From Sphagnum compactum (taxonomy: Eukaryota > Bryophyta > Sphagnopsida > Sphagnales), in contig OZ234498.1 of assembly GCA_965153455.1 (NCBI GenBank), forward strand, positions 17,484,001 through 17,548,000: 64,000 nucleotides of DNA, written 5' to 3'. The translations under genes and the position numbers were made by a program. Numbering within the stretch: position 1 is the stretch's first letter; each line of letters opens with the position of its first letter. The notes beneath the pieces are model-generated. The model had not been told where the DNA came from. It worked only from the letters and a program-made list of their open reading frames with translations, and did not search any database. Shown here in pieces: positions 1 through 12,135 of the stretch.

Positions 1-828
1 AATGCAGTAGCAGCAGCAGCTTATAGCTGTTTCACCCTGCCTGCAGCGAGCTGCTTCCACAAGATTTGGAGCTCAAAAATCTCAGCTGTGTCGATCTTAA
101 TGTAGCTCCGAAGATGATGAACTGCAATGCTGCGGCGGTATGCTCCCTTCTTCTTCCTTCCGTCCTTCCTTCCTTCACGGTCCCTCAACAAAGAAGAATG
201 ATGTTTCTTCTTCTTCTTGTAACAACGATGCTATTTCCTACTGAAAATATAGTTGCTGCAGCAACTGGATTGGAGAAAGAAAGAAAGTGAGAAGCGGGCA
301 GTGAGAACCTGCGGCAGCTCGACGACACCCACACAAGGACGTCGGAACGAAAGAGAGAGGGAAAAAAAAAAAGGCGACAGAAACGACCAAAAAAATCACG
401 TCTCTTTCCTCCTTCCTTCACCCAGTGCAGCTCGGCTTCTTGGTGAGATGAATAAGGGTACTATTGCGTACAACCCGGATGCTCAAGACTCGATCAGACA
501 TTCAAAAGGAAAAACCCAACAAAACCCAAAGAACCACAAAAAACCAAAAACCAACCCAAAAATAGAAAACCCCACCAAATCTTGTCACGGCATGAGTCAA
601 ACCAAGCTTGCTCGACGAACCCAATTCCTTCATCGACGAACAAAAACAAAAGGGGGGAAAAAGAAAATGCAGTTCATGAATGAAGAAGAACAAGAACAAG
701 AAGAGGAAGCAGAGAAGCTCGAGAGGAGCAAGAAGAGGAGCTCCTGGAGTGCGAGGCCGTTTCGGCGGCTTCAAAGCTCTTTGCTAATTACTTCACTAAT
801 CAGCTGCAAATCTTCTTGTGTTATTGCC
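1..828. other. GC-richer segment, no confirmed gene
   Basis: This stretch is richer in G and C than most of the window and holds CAG/GCA and GAA-rich tracts. Overlapping open frames run on both strands, but their translations are low-complexity (Lys/Glu/Gln/Ser-rich on plus, Phe/Leu-rich on minus) with no recognisable domain. It could be the first exon, UTR or promoter of a gene that starts outside the window. I cannot assign coding potential. Confidence 0.35.
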
Positions 829-1122
829 TAATCCTGTAAACCGCGGCTAATCCCGTCTACTTAAGGCGCCTAATCCTGCAAACCGCGGCTAATCCTGTCT
901 ACTTAAGGCGCCTAATCCTGCAAACCGCGGCTAATCCTGTCTACTTAAGGCGCCTAATCCTGCAACCTTCTGCTAATCCCGTCTCCCTAAAGCGCCTAAT
1001 CCTGCAAATTGCGGCTGATCCTGTCTACTTAATGTGCCTAATCCTGCAAAACATTCCTAATCATGCATACTTAATGCGCCTAATCCTCCAAACTTAGCAT
1101 GGCCATAGCTAATGGTGGATAC
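829..1122. repeat. 42-bp minisatellite, seven units
   Basis: Units begin with TAATCCTG (last one TAATCCTC) at 829, 871, 913, 955, 997, 1039 and 1081, exactly 42 bp apart. Each unit is made of two related halves, both starting TAATC: about 19 bp ending CCGCGGC and about 23 bp ending TTAAGGCGCC. The first three units are nearly identical and the later ones diverge step by step, which suggests growth at the left side. Confidence 0.93.
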
Positions 1123-1250
1123 TTAATGTGGCTAAAATGCATGATTAACATGGCTATTGGTGGATACTTAGCACAGCTAATCTGCATAATCAACTTTGAA
1201 ACTTATTAGTGGACTTAGCAAATACTTAAAGACTACGATATTAATAAAAA

Positions 1251-1619
1251 AGTTATCTGTAAAGGCAGGCGATTAAGGGGCGAGAACTGCCAGTTTTGGC
1301 ATAATAGGGCATCAACTGCGTAACTGGGAATGAAATTTTACAAAACGAAATATAACTGGGACCCAAACTAGTTTTTCCACCAATTTTGGTGGTAAACTGA
1401 GTTTTGTCCCCTCTTTCCTTTTCCCTGAGCGTCTCGAGTGCTGCTACACTAGACTTTCACTGCTCCTACCTGTACAACTACTATAATTACTCGAACCGTG
1501 TGCATTAAATGCTGAGTTTCAGCATTTCATACTGAGATTTGATAAAATTTCCAAACTTTGCCGATACCACTGAAAGAGGGGATAGGGGGTGAAAGAGAGG
1601 GTGACTTTACTGGATAACT
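1251..1619 (+). mobile_element. MITE-like element with terminal inverted repeats, copy 1
   Basis: The left end reads AGTTATCTGTAAAG and the right end CTTTACTGGATAACT, which are inverted repeats of each other with one or two differences. About 370 bp lies between them and has no coding potential. A second copy lies at 44,793-45,209 in the opposite orientation, and its right end CTTTACAGATAACT is the perfect complement of this left end. Length, ends and lack of coding fit a non-autonomous DNA transposon. I could not identify a convincing target-site duplication, so the superfamily is open. Confidence 0.75.
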
Positions 1620-4600
1620 TTATTGTTAAAAATTTTGAAAATATTCAGATTGAGGCTGCTCGACCCCGTGCCCTTTTCTCTTTTTTCAAGAAAAAAATTA
1701 TTTTGACAAGATTTGTTGAACTTCATAGGTTGGTAGGTACCATAATCTAATCTACCCTGTTTTGGATTTTGCATTACTGCTGATAGATTAGTACTAAATC
1801 CTGAGTTATAAGTGCTAATCCCATTGTTGATTTTGCTTTCATGATCTTACAAGTGTATAATTAAGTACTTAATGCAAAATCCCCTAATTTCGGTTCCCTA
1901 TTTTCCCTTTTTTTTTTTGCCTATTTGGGACTTGTTGGGTATGTCAAGAGTACTAAATCAACTGAGCTAAAACTATGTGATTGATTTCATCTATTTCAAT
2001 GTAAAATACATATGCGATAGATAGATATATATATACACACACACACAACACACACTCTACAACAAAATGTGGTAGTTATATTTATGATATTTTTACATTA
2101 ATAAAATAAGACACTCATGATATTAATTTGTCTCACATATATATGAAGGCCAACTACCACAACAAATAACCATATTTTGTTGCAATGTATATATATATAT
2201 ATATATATATATAGTGTATTTTATATTGAAATGGATGAAACCACATTGTTTACCCCCCACAAGTGTCACCAACCAAAGCTTTACTTCCCATCGGATGCAA
2301 ATACATATATAACAACATGACAATGTCATTTTGCATAGTGGTGTGCAATTGATCATGAATAACAAATTAGCCATGTTTTGCCAACCCACAAAGCCAATGC
2401 CTTTTGGGTATGTATGTAAGTAAAACGAGCGAGCGAGCGGGCTCATTTGCATATTGGCTCTACCTTCTCAATAAGCTCAAATTTTTTAATGGCTGCCCGT
2501 GCCAAATCTAGAACTTTTTTTTTACGTTGTAAACTTACATAGTGGTTGTTGAAGTTTGTGCCAAAATTTTGCCCAAAAAAGTTTTAGACCAAATTTTGCA
2601 TAGCTCGTAAGTCTCTTTCATCTCTTCCCTATGGGATTTTATATTTCCACCTCTCATGCATACAAGTTATATATACTTCTGTCACTCCTGCAATAATAGT
2701 TTGAGAGATATTTGAGCCAAAATTTTATCCCCAAATCTTTGCATAGATGTGAAGTCTCTTCCCTCTAGGGGCAGGGCCCAAAAACTTTGATTGTGCCCTG
2801 CCCTGCCCTGCCCTTTTAGAGACAAGTGTTGTGGACAACTGGATCCTTTACTTAAATGAGAGGGGGAATCTAACAATCAACTAGGGAGTAGAATAGAATT
2901 ACTCACTTCAACAGTCAAAGAAACCCCTTTGCACTAACTATGGTTTGTTTGCATGTGGAATCTTTGAGCTTCTCTTTGATACCTATCTAGTTGATTATGA
3001 TCCCCACCCCCCCCTACTAGCCTACTACTACTACTACTACTACTACTCATCAAGCCCTTTTGCATGTCATGCTGCAATACCTTGTAGGTACCTAGCAACA
3101 CAATAGGGAGAAGGAGGAGTCAGGGCACCAGGCCCCTCTCTCTAGTACCTAGTAAATGAGACTAGGTAGGTACCACTAATGAGTACCTAGTGTGTTTTCC
3201 TCATGATACAAAATTACAGCCCATAACTAGGATGGAGGTAAAAAGCTGACTCTCAAGTTTCAGATGTCAGCCCAGATGGGGAATTGTAACATTGTTTTAT
3301 AGTGGTAACTTGGCAGGTTTTTATTCAGTACTAAATAATTCCTCATCACACAACTAGAGTCACCTGGGACCCCCCTCTTTGGAAAGCCATAGAAAGGAAG
3401 CCAAATCTCATCATCATCATCACAATAATATGTGTAGTATTGGGGGGGGGGGGAAAAAAAAATTATTGGAAAAAAGTAAATTTAAATGGGTGTTTCTTTG
3501 GAAATTTTCTGACTTCTCTATTTTATGTTCATTGTGTAATTGTTGCTTGTAATGGACAACATCAGCACCAAAAATGATGTCCCAGCTTTTTTTTTTTTCC
3601 TTCCCTGAAAGGCTGGTTAAGATTTTATTTTATTTTTGGCTTTCATATTTTTTGAATATTTCCAAATTTGGCTAAATGTTTCTTATGCACGATTGCCACT
3701 TCAGCAACTTCATGAAATTGAGAGAAAAAAAAGTTGAGTCAAGGGTTCCATATTTCTTGTATAGAAATTTCTTTTTTTAATTTTTATTAAAGTTATTCCT
3801 TTGTTTGTGGTTACCCCTTTTCCCCACCTTTCTTTTCACTGTCACCTCTTCCACCTTTTCATCATGGTTAGATCTGGACCTTAACACAATGGATGGAAGT
3901 TCCCAAACACATTTCATCCATGAAAAAATAGGGGAATCCAAGCCCATGGGGGACTTTAATGACCGTGGTGGCATGTCTAAAGACAAAATTTGGTGTCTTC
4001 ACAACTTGTAGATTCATAACCACCAAATTACATGAACTTACTTAATTGTCATTATAAGCATGCTTATGCATGGATTTAGTATTAACCATGCGTGGATCTA
4101 GTATTAAGCATGCATGGATCTAGTATTGAGGATCAGTTTTCTGACCCATCTATCCATTTGGGTTTTCTGATCTCTTCGTATAACATTGGGTTTTGTCGTC
4201 TTTTCAATATACTAACATTGGGTTTTTTCTTTTTTCTTTTTTCCAATGGATGCCAGTGTGATTCATAACATGGATCTTGTGCAAGTCTTGTCCAGTTAAT
4301 TTACTACATAAAATAATACATATATGATTGATTCTCAAGCATGCAAGCAAAAAAGTTTCTCAAATAAATGCTCTCATACTTTTGGTTAATTATTCTTCTT
4401 CTTAGTTTGGTAATGTTCAGTGTTTATCTTGGACTTGGTGTTCTTTGTTTTGGGTATTTGGAATTCTTTCCGGATGGAGCTGTGGTTGACTTGTTCAAAA
4501 CAAATAGTTTTCAAAGCCATTTGGCTGCTTTCAAGGTTTTTTTTGTCCTTTGTAAGAGAGAGAGAGACACACACACACAGAGACAGAATGTGTGTGTGAG

Positions 4601-5033
4601 AGAAAGAGAGTATGTGTGTGAGAGAGAGTTTTACTCCATTGATTGTTTGGTGCTGTTTGTTGTTGTGTTAAGTACAACTAGGTGCAAGAAAAGTTGAGCC
4701 TGATTTCTTAAGCATATGAACATTAAATTTGGATGGGTTTAAAAGCTTCACTGCACATGAGGAGTTGAACAAAGCAAGGCTAGCAGTCCAAGCGTAGTAA
4801 GTATGCAAAATGCACATGATGTCAGGAAAGGTACGCACACATCTGAGGGTGCTCAGTACACTCACTGGCTTCAGCTTTGAGCTGAGCTGATGATACTTAC
4901 ATGTGGGTTCTCTTGAGTACAGCAACACAGTAGTAGGCAGGCAGGCATGCAGGCAGGCATGCAGGCAGTAGCAGCAGGGGTTAGGGGTTTTAGCAGTGCC
5001 CCAAGGAAGGAAAGGAATGAAGGAAGGAAGGAA
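1620..5033. other. AT-rich non-coding DNA with simple repeats
   Basis: No coding frame here is convincing. It holds microsatellites: AC at about 2,035-2,047, TA at 2,187-2,212, CTA at about 3,025-3,048, GA/GT tracts at 4,555-4,630 and a GGCATGCA tract at about 4,935-4,970. A duplicated motif GCATGGATCTAGTATT lies near 4,080-4,130. Homopolymer runs are common. Confidence 0.6.
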
Positions 5034-5270
5034 TCAGTGTTGGGTAGTTATCAGAAATGGGACATGATAACCGGAGGTTCTCAAAAGATGAGTGAAAGAG
5101 TTTTATGATATGGCGGGTTATTTTTTTCCTTTTTATTATTATTAAAAAAAACTGTCATTATATTATATATCAGTTCTTTGAAGGCGGTTCTTTGAGGGTT
5201 GTGATTCATGGGGTCCTGAGAACCGGTCTAATAACCGCCTCCGGCTCGGTTCCTGGCTTCTTCTATTAAC
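5034..5270. repeat. Dispersed GGTTCTTTGA-family repeat
   Basis: It starts with CAGTGTTGGGTAGTTA, then carries two GGTTCTTTGA-type motifs at about 5,172-5,198 and a GC-rich part with ACCGG and ACCGCC motifs. The CAGTGTTGGGT start recurs at 46,943, and AAAGAACC motifs recur at 23,332-23,460, 32,930-33,075 and 60,370-60,545. It looks like a degenerate member of a small inverted-repeat family. Confidence 0.5.
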
Positions 5271-5456
5271 CGCCCAGCACCAGTCCTGGCTGCAGATGAT
5301 GATGTGGTGTTTAAAATCTGTTGCTGAAATTATTCTCTGAACTTTCTTTCAGTCTTTTGCTTCACAAGGACAATGATTATGAATCCTGACATTGGCGTGG
5401 GGGGGGTAGGCAAAACTTTAAACTTAGTTGTGGTGAAGTAAGCACTCATGCAACCT

Positions 5457-6040
5457 GCAAAGAATGAGAGGGTTCCTTTTGCATTCATGTTACGCTAGGT
5501 TTTAGGGTTTAGGGTTTCAAGTATGCAAAGGACAAGAGCGTTCCTTGGATGCATGGTAAGCTAGGTTTTAGGGTTTAGGGTTTTAAGTATGCAAAGGACG
5601 AGAGGGTTCCTTGGATTCATGGTAAGCTAGGGTTTTGGGTTTCAAGTATGCAAAGGACAAGAGGGTTCCTTGGATTCATGGTAAGCTAAGTTTTAGCGTT
5701 TAGGGTCTCAAGTATGAAAAGGATGAGAGGGTTCCTTGGATTCATGGTAAGCTAGGTTTTAGGGTTTAGGATTTCAAGCATGCAAAGGATGAGGGTTCTT
5801 TGGATTCATGGTAAGCTAGGTCTTAGGGTTTCGGGTTTCAAGTATGCACAGGATGAGGTTTCCTTGGATTCATGGTAAGCTAGGTTTTAAGGTTTAGGAT
5901 TTCAAGTATGCGAAGCATGAGGGTTCTTTGGATTCATGGTAAACTAGGTCTTAGGGTTTAGGGTTTCAAGTATGCAAAGGATGAGGTTTCCTTGGATTCC
6001 TAGTAAGCTAGGTTTTAGGGTTTAGGGTTTCAAGTAAAAA
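5457..6040. repeat. About 64-bp tandem array with telomere-like unit ends
   Basis: Roughly nine units of 62-66 bp. Each contains AAGTATGCAAAGGA, then GGTTCCTTGGATTCATGG, then TAAGCTAGGTTTTAGGG, and closes with one to three plant telomere-type TTTAGGG heptamers. Only the unit ends are telomere-like, so this is a satellite that carries telomere motifs and not a remnant telomere tract. Confidence 0.9.
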
Positions 6041-7348
6041 ATTTAAAAAATTCAAATTGGGTTTTTGTGACAAGGTAAATATTCAAAAAAGGGTTTGTGG
6101 TTTTTGTAATTAAATGATCTTCTTCCCCCTTAACTTTGTGATTTAACAATTTTTCTTGCATTAGAATTTTGCAGTTTTTAAAAAACCCCTTTTAACATTT
6201 GATGGTGGAGATTCAAATGTTATATTTTATTATATATAATAATAATACACTATAATCCCTCATTGTATAATCCCACTTATTAACCCCACTTTGTATAATA
6301 TCCATTTCCAAGAATTTGCAAAAAATGAATAGTCTCTATGACCAAATTGGCTTATATTCATCACAACCCATTTGACAATAATAAAAAGAATTTACACTTT
6401 TACAATAAATTTTACCCCTTCCCCCAACTAAATCTACAGCACATTAGATGTGAATTCTTTTTGTTTTTTTTTTCAAATTCTTCAAAATTGCAGCCATTAT
6501 CAGATTTCTAATGTTTAAAGAACAAGATTTGGGTTAGATTTTGTAAGAGCTTTTTTTTTTCCCCTATTTTTCAGTTTTTTGAGTAGCAATTATTTTTTTG
6601 ATAATTATTAGTTGGGATGTTTTGCAATTTTCACTAATGTGATATTGCAATGAGACATTTTAGAGCAACACAATTAATTTGTTGAGTATAGTTGAATAAT
6701 CCAACACCTGTATTCCCTTGTAAAGACGTATGCATGCAAATGGCAACCATTATTTTTGTTTGAAAGTTTAGGAACTTCAACCTTAAGCCACTAAATTGAT
6801 TTTGGCACCTTATTTTAATATATTTTATTATTATGGTTGAATTGAGTGACACCATGTAATAATTGGATTTTCAAGCTTTGAAAACAAATCACCAAGTGTC
6901 TTAAATAGGTTGTCAAAATGTAATAAATTGAAATTGAAGCTTTTAACCAAAACATTTCGTCTAAGCAATACTTATTTGCGCCATGAACATATGAACACAA
7001 AGGTCAATGGGCTTTTTCCATGGTCCTAAAGCTTCAAAATTATCTTCTTTGTTGGATTTCTTCATGTAATACACAAATTGTTTTCCCAAATTTTGTAATA
7101 CCTAAATTGTTCACCCCATTTTTCAATGAGTCTTTATGTAGCTAATGCATATATCCCAATGGTAACTAATTCAATCTTTAAACAAGCTTATTGGAACGTG
7201 CTTACATCACCTTTTATTGTTTGTGGCACCTTCACAAAAACAACAACAATTTTTAAACTCCAATGATGATGGTTCATTAGACTGAATTTAGGTACGACTT
7301 TAGCTTTCATAAGTTTTAATCATCACTTTTACACTTTTTAAAAAAAAT
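6041..7348. other. AT-rich DNA without recognisable features
   Basis: Very AT-rich with A and T runs. No reading frame gives a recognisable protein on either strand, and I see no tandem or inverted structure. Confidence 0.6.
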
Positions 7349-7640
7349 TGTTTAGCCCATTCCCAAGTAAATAGGCATGAAAAGATGTTTTTTCATATTT
7401 GTGCTTTTTTATTAAAAAAAAATTCAACACCCATGTTTACAAATAGATTTTAAACATTTTTTCCATCAATTTGCATCTCATTTTTAATAAAATTTAAATT
7501 CAATTGAAATTCCATTAAACTGAATTCAAATTTAATTTAATATATTTGAATTCAATTTAAATAAGTCTGAGAATTTGAATCCAATTCAATTTGCATGCAG
7601 TGGCATTCAATATTTTCATTTGAATGGAATCTAATTGTCA
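7349..7640 (+). repeat. Dispersed repeat family, left-end copy A
   Basis: It begins TGTTTAGCCCATTCCCAA and continues GGCATGAAAAG, then AT-rich DNA with repeated AATTCAATT motifs. The same left end opens the copies at about 20,310 and 38,461, after which all three continue with TTTTCA.ATTTGTG-like sequence and a phrase close to CAATTTGCATC. I cannot find this copy's right end. Confidence 0.7.
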
Positions 7641-9426
7641 CAAAATCAATTCATTTTTTTCATCAATTAATCAATTGAATGGGTGTAAGTACAATCGGGT
7701 AGTACCATTAGGAAACCATTTCATGAAATTTTCAAAGAATGGTCAAGAATGTTTTTTCAAAAAAACCTTTTTTGTATTTTTATTTTTTCCTATTGGCCTA
7801 TTCATCTAATTGGGGTCATCTTACCAACTTTTGAGTGACTCAGTGCATTTGTATTTCATCACCCATAGTCGAAGCTCAATTAGTCTACACCCATTCTTGC
7901 TCTTGGAGGTGTGATGTCTATTGCCCTTGTGATGTTTGGAAATTTCGTCTTGTTGAAACACACAAACATTGAGGAGGTTTTTGGTGCCATGGACATCTTC
8001 AAGCTTTTTTCGCATTGTGAGATTTCTATTGTCATTGGTATACATGTCAAGTTCCTGTGATGTTTTTATATTTTTTTCAATTTTTTTGAATATTGCACGG
8101 TGCACCTTGATTGATTGATTTCTTCAACCTTACACAAACAAGCCTCAAGGCAAAAATGGTAGGTACATTCAAGTTGTATTTTTGCAACTTTTGAGCCACT
8201 AGTTGCACCTAATTTTGATGATGTTGTTTAACATTTTTTTTTGGAAACAATGTTTCATCATTTAACTTTGTTAATGGTTTTTTGTTGATTTTATTAGGAA
8301 AATGCTACAATTGACTTGAAGTATTTCATGGTCCATCAAGGGCTAAAGGGCGAAAACACACTAGGGTCTCACAATTTTGGCAGATTAGAGTCCTTTTTCA
8401 AAGTTTTTTTTTAGTGTAGGTCAAAACAGGCTTAAAATATGAATATTTAGATGATATTGAAAGTAATAATTTTTTCCATTTCCAATTTCAAATCATGATG
8501 CTATAAGACATATAAGAAATATCACAAAAAAAAATTTCAAATAATTATTTTCAAATGCTTACAATGACTTTTAAAATAATTATAGTTTTTGGGATTTTAA
8601 AAAGTCCATAACATAATAAATTAAAATCACATTATATTCATTCAATGAATGTTTAATTTCTTAAACATGATTCATCCAATATCCCAAAGTTTCAAACACA
8701 TAAAACTAACACATTGTAAGATAAAAGTCCATATCCATGAGTTTTGCAGGTGTGACAAAAAGTGTAGGTAAAATTCAAAAGTTCATTTCTTATTGGTTAT
8801 CCATGATTTTGATTTGATTTTTTCATTCTTGGAAGGTTGATTATGACAGCTTTAAATAAGTGAGTCCCTTTTTCTAGTATTTCAATGAATTTTATTTTAT
8901 TTATTTTCTTGTATCTAGGGAATACATGAAAAATTGCCATTGTGACATCCATATAAGGTCACCGTAGTGTGCAAACACCCTAAAAGGGTTTGGTCGTGAC
9001 ATCAAGGCCCTCGAAGAGAGGGATGTTTCAAAAAAAGAAATTTGTAATGTGTTGGGGCCAAAGTTTCATAAGAATGGGTGGAAATTTAACTTACACACAA
9101 GCCTAGAATTACAGGAGGTGATCGCAGCTCTTTACACTTGTGTTACCATAAACAAAAGGTGTTAAAAGACACCATAACCTTGGATTTTATTCAAGTGTTA
9201 ATCGTAAAAACAACAACTAGGAGCTGAACTGGGCAGCATATGCACTTGCTGCCCATGAGAAGTAGGTTTACAAGTTGGGAAGGACATCAAACAATGATTT
9301 CCCAACCATCGACTATCGTTTTGGAACGAGGCGATGTTTTACAAAGAGTTCTTGAGTCAAAAAAATTACATAAAGGCACGTATACAAAAGGAGTTGCTAG
9401 AGGTGTTGGGGGGAAAAAATCTCTAG
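7641..9426. other. AT-rich DNA, no gene assigned
   Basis: No convincing coding frame. Near 8,940-9,010 two TGTGACATC/CGTGACATC phrases flank a short GC-richer stretch. An open frame at 9,240-9,440 gives a short basic peptide without a recognisable domain; it may be part of the decayed gene that follows, but nothing links them. Confidence 0.5.
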
Positions 9427-10367
9427 TGGCCACAACTTAGGTTCAAGGGTTCATAGTCGTCCACCTCCAAGTGTTTCTAGGTTAAATGGGGTGCACATTA
9501 TTAAGGTGAAGGCGAACCTTTCTTTGCAGCAAATAGGAGCATGGCACGAAATCATCCAAAATGCAGGTCATCCAACTTCTCCTTAGGACAATGCCTCCAT
9601 TCAATTTAAAAATGATAACCAATGTTGTTGACCTATTGCTTTCCAAACAAACTTACACTGTGGATTGAAAGAACAAATTCAAGGGCTTTAGAGAGATGTT
9701 GTAGCAAAAAAAGTTGAACAAAGAAAGGTTCGATTACTTCAAGATGATCGAATGGCCTTGGGTGGTCAATCAAAATGTGATCTTGATGCGATGAAGGCTG
9801 ATTTCGAAGCTATTTTAGTTTCTTCAACTATTTTTACAAAGAGGATTAATGAACTAAAGCAGCAAGTTCGATATGAAGAAAGAACTTGGCTCCAAACCCA
9901 AGGGAAGTTGTAAACAGCTAAAGTTGATTGTCTTTTCTACGATGCTAAAGTTGTTGAATGTGAGGAATTGTATGCCAATTCTGTGATGGGCTTGAAGTTT
10001 GCCCAATAATTGTTGACCAATCTAGTAGAATAGCTTGCTTGTATCAAACCCTTATTTCCAACCTCTTCTTATTTCTAAGCCACCATCATCTCGTTGCATT
10101 AAGAGTTTGAATGTTGAAGTTTGCCCTATTTGCAATGAAGATTTTGATTTCAATGACATATGTGTTGCATCTTGTGGTCACACTTCCCACCCCCAGTGTA
10201 ACCTGGTGCACACAACTTCTTCAAGAAAATGTAAGGCTACCAATTGTGAGGAGGTCTTTCATGAAGGTTGGTGTTCTTCATTTGGATTGTCCAAAAATTT
10301 GGTTGAGGTTACAAAGGTGGAGGGTCCAAGAGATGATTCGGAAAACATTCAACTAACTCCAACCTAA
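9427..10367 (+). pseudogene. Decayed gene: coiled-coil-like segment plus Cys/His zinc-finger-like domain
   Basis: One frame from about 9,427 to 10,031 reads as about 200 codons of protein-like sequence rich in Lys, Glu, Gln and Leu (for example INELKQQVRYEERTW), interrupted by six stops at about 9,583, 9,631, 9,690, 9,911, 10,007 and 10,031. A change of frame then gives an open segment at 10,035-10,367. It carries CPIC at its start, then CGHTSHPQC, C-x4-C and W-C-x2-F-G: a RING-like or other cross-brace zinc domain. The context says a silenced mobile element or dead gene. I do not recognise a named family. A related dead RING remnant lies 1.3 kb downstream, but a link is not shown. Confidence 0.55.
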
Positions 10368-11609
10368 GTCAAAACATACAAATAGGTATTCAATCTTTTA
10401 ACGTTAGCTTGAAATTTGATTGATTATGCAAGTGTTGGTCTTGTCTCTTGGAAGTATGACATATGTGTTTGCATCTATGTTTTTCATGTCTAATTTCTAG
10501 TAAAAATCTAAAAAGTCCTTCAACTTTTGAAGTTAATATGTACTAGCATGATTAAATAATGCAACAAGTTTATAGGGAGCATAATTTGTTTCCTTCATGG
10601 AAATCAAGTTCAAGGAGTTGCACCATTCATAAACTAGTGGCTAGTTTAGGAAGGTTAGGTTATTGTGATGTACGTCCTTGCCATTTTCAAATGTCCCAAT
10701 TTGCAAATTTGTAAATCATGGTACCAATCCTAAATATAATTGTTTCATTAAGCTTTCATAGCTTGGGCATAGGAAGGTCAAGGAAAATGAGTCCTAATCC
10801 TTAAACTCGCAGGAACATTACTTCATTAGGTGATCATGGATGTAATGGTTTAGGAAATGCCATTCCTTAGTACTACAAGAATCTAGAACTTCTTTACTTC
10901 ATCAATATTTAGGAACAATTGGTTGATCAAGATGAATTTGGAGTCTTGATGTTTATTGTAATCTTGTTTACTATGTCTTGAGAGTTTACTATACTCCTAA
11001 TGCATCATGGAATTTCTTCCATTCTTGACTAACTTCAGGAACATACAAAATTTTAGAATATTTGGTTTCCCACAATCATGATGGATCATGTAGTTCCTAA
11101 TTAGCTTCAAGAACAAAAAATAATTTAGAGTCTTCAGTTCATGCAGTTCTAATGCATCATGTAATTCTTGACCAACTACATCTTGTTTCTATTTTATTTT
11201 TTCAAAATCAGGAAAAAGATAAGAGTCAATATTGGGCTTCAAGAATGCATGGGGTGCACTAATTCCTGATGTAATCCTTTCATACCAATCACATGTATAT
11301 ATGCAAATTTGTTTTCCAGTTGAGAAGTTTATAAGGTTTAAATATTGGCTTATATGTTGTTGTTTTTGAATGTAGATGGATGGTTTGAATATGGTGGATC
11401 TACAATTGTTAATTATCACTCGGCCAAGGAGACAAACATGGTTGGGCCCACCACCTTTGCATCTTTCAAGGAAATTAATAATGTTTTGGAAGTCTGCAAG
11501 CTACAACTCCAACATGTAGTACAACAGTGGAATTGGAAAATGAAGTCGCTTCCAAAACATGTTCCCTAGATTCTGAAAAACCATGTTGAATCCCTTGTAA
11601 GATAACATG
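10368..11609. other. AT-rich DNA between two zinc-finger remnants
   Basis: Repeated phrases about TTCTTGACTAACT and ATGCATCATG occur between 10,980 and 11,180. A 74-codon open frame at 11,345-11,569 could be an upstream exon of the RING remnant, but it carries no domain. It ends in a stop and the RING segment is in another frame. Confidence 0.4.
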
Positions 11610-12135
11610 ACTCCAATCTGATAAAGAAGTGGACCTATTTCAATTGACTGCAAAACCTAGTTGTTCAATTTGCTTCCATGAAAATGTGGGATTCATGGTG
11701 ATTGAGGTTAGGATGACTAACCAATTGTTTTTATTTCCATTTCAATTCATAGTCTAGTTTTGTTGATTTGAACTTACTAGAAAGGGCAAAACCAAATTTC
11801 ATGATGGTTAGTGTGATACTCAAAGTTATTGCAGAATTTTATTTGTCTAGTTGTAATTTGATAGTTCAAAAAAGAGGTTGCACAACCCATAATCTCCTTC
11901 CAAGTAGGATGATTAATGATATGCAAATATGTGGTAATTTTGGGGTGGAATTTCCAAATTATATGTATTAATCTAAATGTCATGTATGGTTTGGACACAT
12001 GCTAAATTATGCAATTATGTTCTTTTGGTGCAGCCTTGTGGACATGGAGGAATATGTGAAAAGTGTGTGCAACAATTGTACCTATGTCCAACCTGTTTTG
12101 AGGTCATTACAAAGGCAAGCATCCCATTAGTATAA
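11610..12135 (+). pseudogene. RING-HC finger split by one intron, remnant
   Basis: Two segments join into a full C3HC4 RING. The first ends PSCSICFHENVGFMVIE at 11,706, directly before a GT donor. The second starts after GGTGCAG at 12,034 and reads PCGHGGICEKCVQQLYLCPTC, with a stop at 12,133-12,135. Joined, they give C-x2-C, then C-G-H, C-x2-C and C-x2-C in the order and spacing of E3 ubiquitin-ligase RING fingers close to a C-terminus. The phase is preserved across the 327-base intron. Upstream, the same frame meets a stop near 11,608, and neighbouring frames carry more stops. The start of the protein is therefore lost or not recognisable, and I call it a remnant; a live gene with small upstream exons cannot be fully excluded. 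Confidence 0.6.

Noticed and set aside
253-831. 192-codon open frame in the GC-richer left end
   Set aside because: Low-complexity Lys/Glu/Gln composition, no domain, and an overlapping open frame on the other strand. It runs straight into a minisatellite.
5457-6040. Interstitial true telomere tract
   Set aside because: Telomere heptamers occur only one to three at a time at unit ends; the rest of each unit is unrelated.
9427-10031. Stop codons removed by RNA editing, as in fern and hornwort organelles
   Set aside because: The locus is nuclear in character, a frameshift follows, and stop-codon positions alone cannot distinguish editing from decay.
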